Source: CAYJAY01 sp964368445
Lineage (GTDB): Bacteria; Bacillota; Clostridia; Oscillospirales; Ruminococcaceae
Assembly: GCA_964368445.1 (NCBI GenBank)
Contig: CAYJAY010000015.1
Location: forward strand, 1 to 50,371
DNA length: 50,371 bases
Direction of reading: 5' to 3'
Both the position numbers and the translations under genes were made by a program. Below, piece by piece: positions 31,899 through 40,476 of this stretch (within the stretch, counting starts at the first letter, position 1; every line of letters starts with the position of its first letter). Below the pieces are notes generated by a model, which had not been told where the DNA came from, ran no database searches, and saw only the letters and a program-made list of their open reading frames with translations.

Positions 31899-33722
31899 AT
31901 GGCTATTGAACAGCGCACGATAGATTTTGAAAAACTGAAAAAACCCAACGACAAAAAGCTGTTCCCCGGCGACGACACGTATGGCGTCATTGGCATACCC
32001 GACATTCCGTCGCTTCAAACACTTGACATGCAAACAAAGTTTGATGAGCTATCGAAAGACCTTATAATCCCCGAATATAACGCCCTTGTCGAGGACGTTA
32101 AAAACGATTATGTTTCAAAAAACTTGCTTAACGAAACTATCGAAAAGATAGGGGCCGGCGACATGCGCGAACTTGATTATGTTGACGAGGGCGGCACGGG
32201 ACAGGTTTTGTCCTCCAAAGTTTCGGATAACGGTTTGAAACTTTACGAATACAATCGAACCGAAGCACGGTTTTCTATCGAAACGCAACCGGAAACCACA
32301 GAAACTCTGATACTTGCCACATATGATTCTAACGGATTTAACGACGAATATTATGTGGGAGGCGAAAAGTATTGGGCGCAAAAAAGCGACGCAAAACCTC
32401 TTGAAGACGGGTATATCACAGCGGGCAAAAAAGCTATTGCCGCCGTTAACCCAACAATTAAAAGCATAACTTTTTTTTCGGGGGACGTAAAACAAGCAGG
32501 TTGTTCGTTTAATTCGTCTACACACACGCTTTCAAACCTTCCAACCTCGGGGGTGTTTTATGCCGAGTTTGAAAACTCGGACCCTATAGTGTCGGGGCAG
32601 ACTATAAAGATATCGGGCATCTCACAGGCGTTTTCAGTCTACAGCCCAACCGGACAGTTTTTAACCACCGACTCGGTGGTTAACCAAGTGGGGCAAAACT
32701 ATTTCGTCGCGCTTTTGCGGCTTGCAATTAAAGTTGACATCGGAAATCGTCGCATAGATGTTGTTGTCAAAAATCCCGGGGCAGACATAGAGTTTTTGCG
32801 CTCGAAAGGGGTTGTCGAACTAAATGGTTTTGGCGACAACATACAGTTTATCCCGACAGAGGATTTTAACATAGACGACGAGATAAAAGTTAACGGGCTT
32901 TTGGCAACAACTATCAACAGCGGCGGCGAGGCTAGCGAGTTTGGATATATCAAACATAACGTCGTTGCAATGATGAAACGAGAGTATCAAACGTTTGTAG
33001 AGGAGCAAGAAGTAACAAGGGTTTACCTATATCCTTTGGGTGAAGGTTACAACGACATACCGGACGGAAAACTCGTGTATCCGGTAGACGACCATACCAT
33101 CTGGCTTCGTTGTGCCGGAATAAGGCAAAAACTGACGCTCACCGAAATTATGGCAAACGATGCCATTCTGACAAAGCTGCTCGACAGCGAAAACGCAATG
33201 GAATATATGTATCGTTCGCTTTCGGTTATTCAAAACATCGTGCTCAACAATTCGCTTGCTCGAAGCATCCTCGACTCGTCTATCCCGAGAACCAACCCCA
33301 ACATGACGTCGGCAACCCAACCGGCAGGGACCGTTTCACCCTCGGCAAGCTATGTCGTGTTTGACTCCTCTTCGTCAAGCGGGCTCACGTTTTATACGCA
33401 ACAAACGGTGAATGCCGTCTATGAATTTTCCGAGGAGATATGGCTTTACAAATACTATTTAAGATATGGATGTGGACGAATTCAATCGGGTCAAGAGCCT
33501 GTGACAACCGCTTATCTCTATTCTTCTGTCGACGGGGCAACGTGGAATTTAATAGCGTCCGGCTCACATGCCGGAACCGAATCAAATGTTGTTGCAGTAT
33601 TGCAAGGGTATATAACAAAACCTTCGACAAAGATAAAGTTTATAAAAGCAGTCGCAACCAGAAACTATACCTATCTTCAAAATCCGGGGTATCTTTACGA
33701 TTGCAGAGTGTACGGAAAATAG
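31899..33722 (+). CDS. Tail fibre/receptor-binding protein with discoidin-like C-terminus
   Basis: 607 residues. The N-terminal ~100 residues are charged and could attach to the tail. The middle is beta-rich with hydrophobic strands. The C-terminal ~140 residues resemble an F5/8-type (discoidin, galactose-binding) jelly roll: YVVFDSSSSSGLTF, then YLYSSVDGATWNLIASGSHA and IKFIKAVATRNYTY. That domain would bind host cell-surface glycans. GAAAGGA lies upstream. No chaperone or cleavage motif seen. Short-tail location supports fibre or spike function. Confidence 0.7.
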   Translation: MAIEQRTIDFEKLKKPNDKKLFPGDDTYGVIGIPDIPSLQTLDMQTKFDELSKDLIIPEYNALVEDVKNDYVSKNLLNETIEKIGAGDMRELDYVDEGGTGQVLSSKVSDNGLKLYEYNRTEARFSIETQPETTETLILATYDSNGFNDEYYVGGEKYWAQKSDAKPLEDGYITAGKKAIAAVNPTIKSITFFSGDVKQAGCSFNSSTHTLSNLPTSGVFYAEFENSDPIVSGQTIKISGISQAFSVYSPTGQFLTTDSVVNQVGQNYFVALLRLAIKVDIGNRRIDVVVKNPGADIEFLRSKGVVELNGFGDNIQFIPTEDFNIDDEIKVNGLLATTINSGGEASEFGYIKHNVVAMMKREYQTFVEEQEVTRVYLYPLGEGYNDIPDGKLVYPVDDHTIWLRCAGIRQKLTLTEIMANDAILTKLLDSENAMEYMYRSLSVIQNIVLNNSLARSILDSSIPRTNPNMTSATQPAGTVSPSASYVVFDSSSSSGLTFYTQQTVNAVYEFSEEIWLYKYYLRYGCGRIQSGQEPVTTAYLYSSVDGATWNLIASGSHAGTESNVVAVLQGYITKPSTKIKFIKAVATRNYTYLQNPGYLYDCRVYGK

Positions 33723-33732
33723 GAGGGGACAA

Positions 33733-33978
33733 ATGACCGAGATTAATTATCTTCAAAACGAACTGTATCAAACACGCAAAAAACTTAAAACTGCTTTTGA
33801 TTATTCAAACTATAACCTTAAAGCCTCGGAACAACAGCTTGAATTCGGCATGACGGAACTTGACATTGTGGCCCTTGAAAACGGAATGATGATAACCGAG
33901 CTCGACATTGCCGCCCTTGAAAACGGGCTTATGTTAACCGAACTTGATTTAAGGGTTTTGGAACTCGAGGTAGGTTGA
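33733..33978 (+). CDS. 81-residue protein with ELDIxALENG repeats
   Basis: After a charged helical start (INYLQNELYQTRKKLKTAF), the second half contains repeats of a 14-residue unit: TELDIVALENGMMI, TELDIAALENGLML and a partial TELDLRVLELEVG. The strong heptad-like hydrophobic pattern suggests a coiled-coil connector. AGGAGGGG lies ahead of the ATG. It is located between fibre and lysis genes; function unknown. Confidence 0.7.
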   Translation: MTEINYLQNELYQTRKKLKTAFDYSNYNLKASEQQLEFGMTELDIVALENGMMITELDIAALENGLMLTELDLRVLELEVG

Positions 33979-33989
33979 AAATGAAACAG

Positions 33990-34040
33990 TGTTAATAGTT
34001 AATAGTTAAGGTGTCGCTAACGCGACTAATTTAAAATTTT
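33990..34040. repeat. Tandem-plus-hairpin repeat
   Basis: TTAATAGTTAATAGTTAAGG-type tandem units followed by the hairpin GTCGCTAACGCGAC and AATTTAAAATTTT. The same order (tandem, GC hairpin, AT-rich tail) appears at 24836-24890 and 28140-28215. Confidence 0.5.
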
Positions 34041-34112
34041 TTTCAATTTACAGTTTTTCATCGTAAGTGCATTTTGCGCTTACCCACAGTCTACAGAAAG
34101 GAGAAACAGCAA

Positions 34113-34274
34113 ATGACAAAGTTCGACCAGATTAAAATGAGGTATGACAGAGGTTTTGTAACCTCTTTGCATCTTGCCGCATATCTTCGACTTGGGGTTA
34201 TAACAAAACTTCAACACGACGAAATTTTAGGCATCTCTGAAAGCCCTCCCACCGACCAACAAATGGAGGAATAG
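34113..34274 (+). CDS. XkdX-like small phage protein
   Basis: 53 residues: MTKFDQIKMRYDRGFVTSLH onwards. The pattern of an initial helix with YDRG, then a second helix and VITKLQHDEILG, matches the short XkdX family found before lysis genes in Firmicute phages. The ATG at 34113 follows GAAAGGAGAAAC. Function of the family is not known. Confidence 0.65.
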   Translation: MTKFDQIKMRYDRGFVTSLHLAAYLRLGVITKLQHDEILGISESPPTDQQMEE

Positions 34275-34278
34275 CGTT

Positions 34279-34542
34279 ATGAACGAATGGGGGATATTCG
34301 TCGTTGTGGCGACCGTTGTCGGGTTTATCATAACGGTTTCGACACCGATAACAAAGCTTACAAAAAGCATAACCGAGCTTAACTGCAACATTACCTCTCT
34401 CGACGAAAAGTTTGAGGAGATAGCAAAACGAACCACCGCAAACGACGAAAAGGTTTGGAAAAAAATCGACACACACGAACAAAGGATTACCGAAAACGAA
34501 AAGAAACTAGCGGTTATGTCCGCCGAAAAAAGAAAGGAATAA
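34279..34542 (+). CDS. XhlA-like holin-associated membrane protein
   Basis: 87 residues: an N-terminal membrane helix (~5-25, IFVVVATVVGFIITVS) followed by a coiled coil with KSITELNCNITSLDEKFEEI and a charged end. It resembles XhlA-type proteins but with the membrane helix first rather than last. GGAGG precedes the ATG. It lies one gene upstream of the holin, so it probably acts in lysis. Confidence 0.65.
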   Translation: MNEWGIFVVVATVVGFIITVSTPITKLTKSITELNCNITSLDEKFEEIAKRTTANDEKVWKKIDTHEQRITENEKKLAVMSAEKRKE

Positions 34543-34548
34543 ACAAAA

Positions 34549-34839
34549 ATGACACGAAATACAACAACCTTTATAAGAACCGCCACATTAATTTTGGCAC
34601 TTGTTAACCAAGTTCTTTTGATCTTTGATATGCCGATAATCGAGGTTGAGGACGCAGTTATCGAAAGCCTTATCAACAGCTTTGCAACGGTTATAGCGTC
34701 GGTTTGGGCGTGGTGGGGCAACAACAGTTTTTCAAACAACGCCAAAGAAGCCGACCGATATCTCGACGCATTAAGCGGCAAAACGACAGAGGCTTTAGCA
34801 AACGAAAAAAATGCCGACAGCGTAAGCCACGAACTTTAA
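34549..34839 (+). CDS. SPP1-family holin
   Basis: 96 residues with two membrane segments (TATLILALVNQVLLIF and ESLINSFATVIASVWAWW) and the family hallmark WAWWGNNSFSNNAKEADRYLDAL. Holins of this group form pores that release endolysin. AAAGGAAT lies upstream of the ATG. It is followed directly by the endolysin gene. Confidence 0.9.
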   Translation: MTRNTTTFIRTATLILALVNQVLLIFDMPIIEVEDAVIESLINSFATVIASVWAWWGNNSFSNNAKEADRYLDALSGKTTEALANEKNADSVSHEL

Positions 34840-34848
34840 GGAGGGCGT

Positions 34849-35463
34849 ATGATACTTAGATATCCAACAAAATATGTCGCGTTTTCAAGGGGGTACAGCA
34901 GTTCCCACAAAGGGATAGACAACGCGTGGAACTCAAGCCAAGGCGGAGCAAACGTTGCTATTATCGCGCCGGCCGACGGAACGGTGGTTGCGGTGGTGGA
35001 CAATCAAGTCAACAACACAAGCTATAGCAACTATGGAAACTATGTCATAATCCACCATGGAAAAGACGAGCTCGGATACAACATCTGGACACTTTCGGCC
35101 CACAACCTTAAAGGCTCCGCAAAAGTCAAGGTGGGCGACAGCGTCAAGCAAGGTCAACAGATAGCAAACATGAACAACAGCGGCTATTCGTTTGGCTCGC
35201 ACATTCACTTTGAAGTTAGGCGCGGAACAAACGACGCTAATGGACGAGTCGACCCCGTGCGACACTGTTATGTGTTCCCCGACAACGTAGTTAATTCTTC
35301 AACAAACGCAGAGTACAATCTTTTGTATTATGATGACCAGCAAACAAAATCCATAGACAAAAAATACACCGTTATCATAACGGAACTAAGCAAACAAGCG
35401 GCTAATATGCTTGCGCACCTTGCCGAAATCTTTGGTGTTCCAAGCGAGACAAAGGAGGCGTAG
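34849..35463 (+). CDS. M23-type endolysin (metallopeptidase)
   Basis: 204 residues with a LytM/M23 domain over ~15-140: metal ligands in SHKGIDNAW (His and Asp of HxxxD) and in SHIHFEVR (HxH), plus the typical hairpin VAIIAPADGTVVAVVDN and VGDSVKQGQQIANMNNSGYS. It should cut peptidoglycan cross-bridges. There is no signal peptide, consistent with release through the adjacent holin. The C-terminal ~50 residues form a helical region. GGAGGGCG precedes the ATG. Confidence 0.9.
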   Translation: MILRYPTKYVAFSRGYSSSHKGIDNAWNSSQGGANVAIIAPADGTVVAVVDNQVNNTSYSNYGNYVIIHHGKDELGYNIWTLSAHNLKGSAKVKVGDSVKQGQQIANMNNSGYSFGSHIHFEVRRGTNDANGRVDPVRHCYVFPDNVVNSSTNAEYNLLYYDDQQTKSIDKKYTVIITELSKQAANMLAHLAEIFGVPSETKEA

Positions 35464-35467
35464 CGAA

Positions 35468-35899
35468 ATGGTTAACTACAGCTCGCTATACAGCGCAATC
35501 TCACAGCTTGAACAAAGCCGAACGGCGGAAAGGGACATGCAAAGCAAGACAAACCAATATCGTGTTGAACAAATAGACGACAATTCGAATATGGCGCTTA
35601 AAGATGCGTATATCGGAAAGGAACAAAACCTTAAAAAGCTTCCGTCGATATTGTCGTCGAGCGGATATTCGGGAGGACCCGCCGAAAGCCATATCTTGAA
35701 GCTTACCACCGATTACGAACGAGAGCGAAACGACATCGAACGCGACCGCCGAAGCGACCATAAAGAACAAAGCCTAACCCACCAAAGCGCAATGGGGGAA
35801 ATTCAGTCTAAATATATTTCCCCGATAGCGGATATATACGCGAAGATAGCCGACCTTCAACTTCAAGAACTCAAGATAATGATGATGAAAAAGGATTAA
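35468..35899 (+). CDS. Coiled-coil protein of unknown function, last gene of the phage operon
   Basis: 143 residues, Gln/Ser/Lys-rich and strongly helical (ISQLEQSRTAERDMQSKTNQ; DYERERNDIERDRRSDHKEQ), without Cys and with a helical C-terminus (IADIYAKIADLQLQELKIMM). AAAGGAGG within the endolysin end precedes the ATG at 35468. A gene after the endolysin and before the terminator is unusual for structural genes; it may be a late internal virion protein or a host-interaction factor. No family recognised. Confidence 0.65.
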   Translation: MVNYSSLYSAISQLEQSRTAERDMQSKTNQYRVEQIDDNSNMALKDAYIGKEQNLKKLPSILSSSGYSGGPAESHILKLTTDYERERNDIERDRRSDHKEQSLTHQSAMGEIQSKYISPIADIYAKIADLQLQELKIMMMKKD

Positions 35900-35903
35900 A
35901 CAG

Positions 35904-35944
35904 AAAACGCCAAATCCACAGCCAACTGTGGGTTTGGCGTTTTT
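35904..35944 (+). terminator. Terminator of the phage operon
   Basis: A stem of about 17 bp (AAAACGCCAAATCCACAG with CTGTGGGTTTGGCGTTTT) ends in T-rich sequence directly after the last gene. Confidence 0.9.
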
Positions 35945-36147
35945 ATATATAATTTTATAGCTACAAAGCTATAAAACCATTTACTTTTTTAAAATACATG
36001 ATAAAATTAAATGATAAGCAGTTTAAAACACGTATTGAAGACGCCGTGGCGTTGCCGTGGCAAAGCCACATGGCGAATTTATATAATATTTGGAACAAAT
36101 ATTATATAAATAAGAGACACAACAAAACGAGAGAGGAAACAAAAACC

Positions 36148-37632
36148 ATGAGCGACAAAAAAGACTATAATCTTATCGACCTTACGATTAACCCCGAAGT
36201 TCTTAAAAAATCCGTCAAACGCGCAAAGGAACAAGGTATCGTTATACCAACGTTTGCACAGATGAAAAACCCCGAACTTATAAGCGACGAGGTTAAACAA
36301 AAGCTTAAAGACATCGGTCTTTGGGACGTTAACCCAACAAACCTTTTCAGAATTAACTGGCACAACGAGCCGTGTGAAAAAGGCGGCGGTTTTGCGGGAG
36401 TTAATTATATAAGCTTGCCTAAAGAGATAACCGGCGTAGACGCAAAGATTGTTGCGATTGTCGGCAGATATTTCCCGACAGGCGCACACAAAGTTGGCGC
36501 GGCGTTCGGTTGCCTTGTTCCACGGCTTGTTACGGGACAGTTTGACCCGACGACGACAAAATCTGTCTGGCCGTCCACCGGCAACTACTGCCGCGGCGGG
36601 GCGTATGACAGCGCGCTTCTCGCGTGTGAATCGATAGCTATTCTTCCGGAAGGCATGAGCAAAGAACGTTTTGAATGGCTTGAGACGGTTGCGGGAGAAA
36701 CTATCAAAACCCCCGGAACCGAAAGTAACGTTAAAGAGATCTTCGATAAATGCCACGAACTTCGCAACTCGGGCGACGACCTTATGATCTTTAACCAGTT
36801 CGAGGAGTTTGGAAACTATCTCTGGCATCACGAGGTGACGGCGAGCGCTATCGAAGAGGTGGTTCAAAAAGAAATAGGCGAAAACGGAAACTTTGCGGGT
36901 TACGTTTCGTCGACAGGTTCGGGCGGAACGCTTGCCGCCGGGGATTATCTCAAGAAAAAGTTCCCGAAATCCAAGATAGTTGTAAGCGAAGCGCTTCAAT
37001 GCCCAACCATCTTCAACAATGGTTTCGGCGAACACAGGATAGAAGGAATTGGCGATAAACACATACCATGGGTACACAACGTCAAGAACACCGACGTTGC
37101 GGTTGCTATAGACGACGAGATCCCGATGAACTGGATACGCATGTTTAATGAAAAAGCCGGAATTGAAAAACTTAAAAAAGAAGGCGTTTCGGACGATGTT
37201 ATAAACAGCCTTAATCTCATTGGCATATCGGGCGCCGCCAACATAGTTTCGGCTATTAAATTCGCGAAATATTTTGAACTCACAAAAGACGACGTTGTGG
37301 TTACCGTTTTGACCGATTCGATGGACATGTACAAAAGCAGACTCGAAGAGTTAAACCAACAACACGGCCCGTTCACCGAGTTTGACGCCCACGGCGCTTT
37401 AGAGCGTTATTTCAAAGGTATCGGAATTGATTATATAAAAGAACTCGGATACTACGACAGAAAAGCTGTTCACAACCTTAAATATTACACATGGGTTGAA
37501 CAACAAGGCAAAACAAGTGACGAACTTAACGCACAATGGTATGATGACGAATACTGGACTAATATACCGAAGCAAGCAAGCAAACTAGACGAGCTTATCG
37601 AACAGTTTAACAAAAGCGTTGAGCAAATTTAG
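36148..37632 (+). CDS. Fold-type II PLP-dependent enzyme (tryptophan synthase beta/cysteine synthase-like)
   Basis: 494 residues with the PLP lysine in PTGAHKVGAAFG (~113-124), a STGSGGTLAAGDYL phosphate-binding loop (~255-268) and LIGISGAANIVSAIKF. It belongs to a clostridial branch of the superfamily that is not one of the named biosynthetic enzymes; substrate unknown. The ATG at 36148 has GAGAGGAAAC ten bases upstream; an in-frame ATG at 35998 opens a 50-residue extension crossing hairpin sequence and is less likely. It is monocistronic, between the phage terminator and a bidirectional terminator. Confidence 0.85.
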   Translation: MSDKKDYNLIDLTINPEVLKKSVKRAKEQGIVIPTFAQMKNPELISDEVKQKLKDIGLWDVNPTNLFRINWHNEPCEKGGGFAGVNYISLPKEITGVDAKIVAIVGRYFPTGAHKVGAAFGCLVPRLVTGQFDPTTTKSVWPSTGNYCRGGAYDSALLACESIAILPEGMSKERFEWLETVAGETIKTPGTESNVKEIFDKCHELRNSGDDLMIFNQFEEFGNYLWHHEVTASAIEEVVQKEIGENGNFAGYVSSTGSGGTLAAGDYLKKKFPKSKIVVSEALQCPTIFNNGFGEHRIEGIGDKHIPWVHNVKNTDVAVAIDDEIPMNWIRMFNEKAGIEKLKKEGVSDDVINSLNLIGISGAANIVSAIKFAKYFELTKDDVVVTVLTDSMDMYKSRLEELNQQHGPFTEFDAHGALERYFKGIGIDYIKELGYYDRKAVHNLKYYTWVEQQGKTSDELNAQWYDDEYWTNIPKQASKLDELIEQFNKSVEQI

Positions 37633-37654
37633 GTTTAATATCCTTAACACACTA

Positions 37655-37682
37655 AATCCCCCGCCACTAACGGCGGGGGATT
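37655..37682. terminator. Bidirectional hairpin between the PLP gene and ppdK
   Basis: An 11-bp GC-rich stem (AATCCCCCGCC with GGCGGGGGATT) with six-base loop lies between convergent genes. T runs are short on both sides. Confidence 0.65.
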
Positions 37683-37700
37683 AAACTTGTTTATATCATT

Positions 37701-40331
37701 CTATTTTCTTGGGTTTTTAAGCTCTGCTTGTGCTGCCGCTAGGCGTGCAATTGGCACACGGAACGGAGAGCACGAAACATAGTCAAGGCCTGCGTTGAAG
37801 AAGAACTCAACCGAAGAGGGGTCTCCGCCGTGTTCGCCGCAAACTCCGAGTTTAATTCCCGGTTTTGCTTTTCTTCCGAGTTCACACGACATCTTGACAA
37901 GTTTGCCAACGCCGACTTGGTCAAGTTTAACAAACGGATCGTTTTCATACACTTTGTTTGCATAGTAATCTGCGAGGAACTTTCCGGCGTCATCGCGCGA
38001 GAAGCCATATGTCATCTGTGTTAGGTCGTTAGTTCCGAAGCTGAAGAAATCGGCTTCTTTTGCAATCTCGTCTGCAATTAGCGTTGCACGCGGGATTTCT
38101 ATCATTGTTCCAACGGTGTATTCAAGGCTTGTGCCGGAATTTGCTATGATTGCGTCCGCAGTTGTAACCACGATGTTTTTAACAAATTTAAGTTCGTTAA
38201 GATCGCCAACAAGCGGTATCATGATTTCGGGAACAACGCTAAGTTTTGTTGATTTAATAACATTTATAGCCGCTTCGATAACCGCTCTTGTTTGCATAGC
38301 CGCAATCTCAGGATAGCTGACCGAAAGACGGCAGCCTCTGTGTCCCATCATCGGGTTAAACTCGTGAAGTTCCGAGATAACCGCTTCGACTTCCGAAACC
38401 GCAAGGCCCATCTCTTTTGCAAGAGCGTCGATGTCGTCTTGTGCGGTTGGTAGGAACTCGTGGAGGGGCGGGTCTAGGAAACGAATGGTTACGGGGCAAC
38501 CGTTCATAGCTTTATAGATACCCTCGAAGTCTCCGCGTTGCATCGGAAGAAGTTTGTCAAGAGCTTTGGTTCTTTGTTCTGCCGTTTTGGAAAGAATCAT
38601 CTCGCGCATTGCTTTGATGCGGTCGGCTTCAAAGAACATGTGCTCGGTTCTGCAAAGGCCAACGCCTTCTGCGCCAAAACGGAAAGCTTGCGCCGCGTCG
38701 TCCGGAGTGTCTGCGTTTGCGCGAACTTTCATTGTGCGAATTTCGTCTGCCCATTCCATGAAACGTCCGAAATCTCCCGTAAGCTCTGCTTCAACGGTTG
38801 GAAGAGCCGAAAGATAGATGTTTCCGGTCGAACCGTCGAGCGAGATAAAATCGCCGCGGTTTACTTTTTTGCCCGAAAGTTCAAAATATCCGCCCTCTTC
38901 GTTTATGCGAACTTCGCCGCAACCCGAAACACAGCAAGTTCCCATGCCCCTTGCAACAACCGCCGCATGGCTTGTCATGCCGCCTCTCGCCGTCAAGATG
39001 CCTTCCGAAACGTGCATACCTTCGATATCTTCGGGGGAGGTTTCAAGGCGAACAAGAATAACTTTATCGCCGTTGTTTGAATATTCCACAGCTTCGTCGG
39101 CGGTAAACACAACTTTTCCGCAAGCTGCGCCCGGTGACGCGGGAAGCGCGTTTCCGGCTACTTCTGCCGCTTTAAGAGCTTTTACTTCAAACTGGGGATG
39201 TAAAAGAGCGTCAAGTTGTTTTGGGTCTACCATCGCAACTGCGTCTTGTTTTGAAATCATGCCTTCTTCCACGAGGTCACAGGCAACTTTAAGCGCCGCG
39301 AAAGCAGTTCTTTTTCCGCTTCTTGTTTGAAGCATGTAAAGTTTACCTTTTTCGATTGTGAACTCCATGTCTTGCATGTCTTTGTAGTGGTTTTCAAGCC
39401 TGTTTGCTATCTCAACAAACTGGTTGTATACTTCGGCGTTTGTTTCTTTAAGGTTAGATATCGGCATCGGTGTGCGAACGCCGGCAACCACGTCTTCGCC
39501 TTGTGCGTTCATGAGGAATTCGCCGTATAACTCTTTCTTCCCTGTAGACGGGTCACGAGTAAACGCAACGCCGGTTCCGCAATCGTCGCCCATGTTTCCG
39601 AAAACCATCGATTGAACGTTAACCGCAGTTCCCCATGTGCTTGGAATATCGTTCATGCGGCGATAAAACACAGCTCTTTCGTTGTTCCAGCTTTTGAAAA
39701 CAGCTTCGATAGCGCCCATAAGTTGGAGTTTTGGGTCTTGCGGGAAGTCGCTACCCGTATTTTTTTTGTAGAAATCTTTAAAAACTTGAACCATGTTTTT
39801 AAGGTCGTTTGCATCAAGTTCGGTGTCTTCGGTGACGCCTTTTTTCTCTTTGATCTCGTCTATAATCTCTTCAAAACGTTTTTTGGAAACTCCCATAACA
39901 ACGTCTGAATACATCTGGATAAAGCGACGATAGCTATCATATGCAAATCTTTCGTTACCCGTAAGTTTTGTAACTCCGTCAACAACTTGGTCGTTGATAC
40001 CAAGGTTAAGAATCGTGTCCATCATGCCCGGCATCGAGGCTCTCGAACCCGAACGAACCGAAACAAGAAGAGGATTTTCAATATCACCAAATTTTTTGTC
40101 TGTAATGCTTTCCATTTTTTCAAGATATTCAAGTATCTCTGTTTGGATATCATCCGCTATTTTTTCGTTGTCGTCATAATAACGTGTGCATGCTTCGGTT
40201 GAAACGGTGAAACCTTGTGGAACGGGCATTCCGAGGTTTGTCATCTCGGCAAGGTTTGCGCCTTTGCCCCCAAGAAGTTCTTTCATCTTTCCGTTTCCTT
40301 CGGAAAACAGGTATACATATTTTTGTGCCAT
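37701..40331 (-). CDS. ppdK: Pyruvate, phosphate dikinase
   Basis: Interconverts pyruvate + ATP + Pi with phosphoenolpyruvate + AMP + PPi. The full 876 residues have the nucleotide-binding domain (GGKGANLAEM ~22-31, SGSRASMPGMMDT), the phosphohistidine site GGMTSHAAVVARGMG (~450-464) and the C-terminal PEP domain with GTNDLTQMTYGFSRDD and CGEHGGDPSSVEF. AAGGAGAAAG lies before the ATG. In anaerobes it replaces or supports pyruvate kinase and recycles PPi for PPi-dependent phosphofructokinase, encoded here at 1.9-3.1 kb. A promoter is visible upstream. Confidence 0.97.
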   Translation of the reverse strand: MAQKYVYLFSEGNGKMKELLGGKGANLAEMTNLGMPVPQGFTVSTEACTRYYDDNEKIADDIQTEILEYLEKMESITDKKFGDIENPLLVSVRSGSRASMPGMMDTILNLGINDQVVDGVTKLTGNERFAYDSYRRFIQMYSDVVMGVSKKRFEEIIDEIKEKKGVTEDTELDANDLKNMVQVFKDFYKKNTGSDFPQDPKLQLMGAIEAVFKSWNNERAVFYRRMNDIPSTWGTAVNVQSMVFGNMGDDCGTGVAFTRDPSTGKKELYGEFLMNAQGEDVVAGVRTPMPISNLKETNAEVYNQFVEIANRLENHYKDMQDMEFTIEKGKLYMLQTRSGKRTAFAALKVACDLVEEGMISKQDAVAMVDPKQLDALLHPQFEVKALKAAEVAGNALPASPGAACGKVVFTADEAVEYSNNGDKVILVRLETSPEDIEGMHVSEGILTARGGMTSHAAVVARGMGTCCVSGCGEVRINEEGGYFELSGKKVNRGDFISLDGSTGNIYLSALPTVEAELTGDFGRFMEWADEIRTMKVRANADTPDDAAQAFRFGAEGVGLCRTEHMFFEADRIKAMREMILSKTAEQRTKALDKLLPMQRGDFEGIYKAMNGCPVTIRFLDPPLHEFLPTAQDDIDALAKEMGLAVSEVEAVISELHEFNPMMGHRGCRLSVSYPEIAAMQTRAVIEAAINVIKSTKLSVVPEIMIPLVGDLNELKFVKNIVVTTADAIIANSGTSLEYTVGTMIEIPRATLIADEIAKEADFFSFGTNDLTQMTYGFSRDDAGKFLADYYANKVYENDPFVKLDQVGVGKLVKMSCELGRKAKPGIKLGVCGEHGGDPSSVEFFFNAGLDYVSCSPFRVPIARLAAAQAELKNPRK

Positions 40332-40398
40332 TTACTTTCTCCTTAACATGTTTATTTTGTTTATATGAAAATAACTTACTAATTAAAACGGCATAAAC

Positions 40399-40427
40399 AT
40401 TATAACAGAACTTTAAGATTTTTTCCA
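40399..40427 (-). promoter_or_regulatory. Likely ppdK promoter
   Basis: On the minus strand TATAAT (40399-40404) lies 17 bases from TGGAAA (40422-40427), a four-of-six match to the -35 box. It is 68 bases upstream of the start codon. Confidence 0.5.
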
Positions 40428-40476
40428 TTAAAAAACGTCTAAAAATTATTAATTTTTTATATTTTTTGATTTACAA

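Larger units (their letters stand above)
19513..35944 (+). mobile_element. Compact podovirus-like prophage or phage-derived particle locus
   Basis: One repressor gene faces a ~16-kb rightward set of nuclease, terminase large subunit, portal, scaffold, capsid, adaptor, nozzle-like tail protein, fibre, holin and M23 endolysin genes, closed by a strong terminator at 35904-35944. The nozzle-like protein and absence of a tape-measure gene suggest a short tail. No integrase, excisionase, replication, small terminase or Cro gene was found in the window. Reading frames of the structural genes are intact, but the terminase lacks a standard start codon, and two repeat blocks interrupt the operon between genes. 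Boundaries are set by the outermost phage-like genes; attachment sites were not found. Confidence 0.75.
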
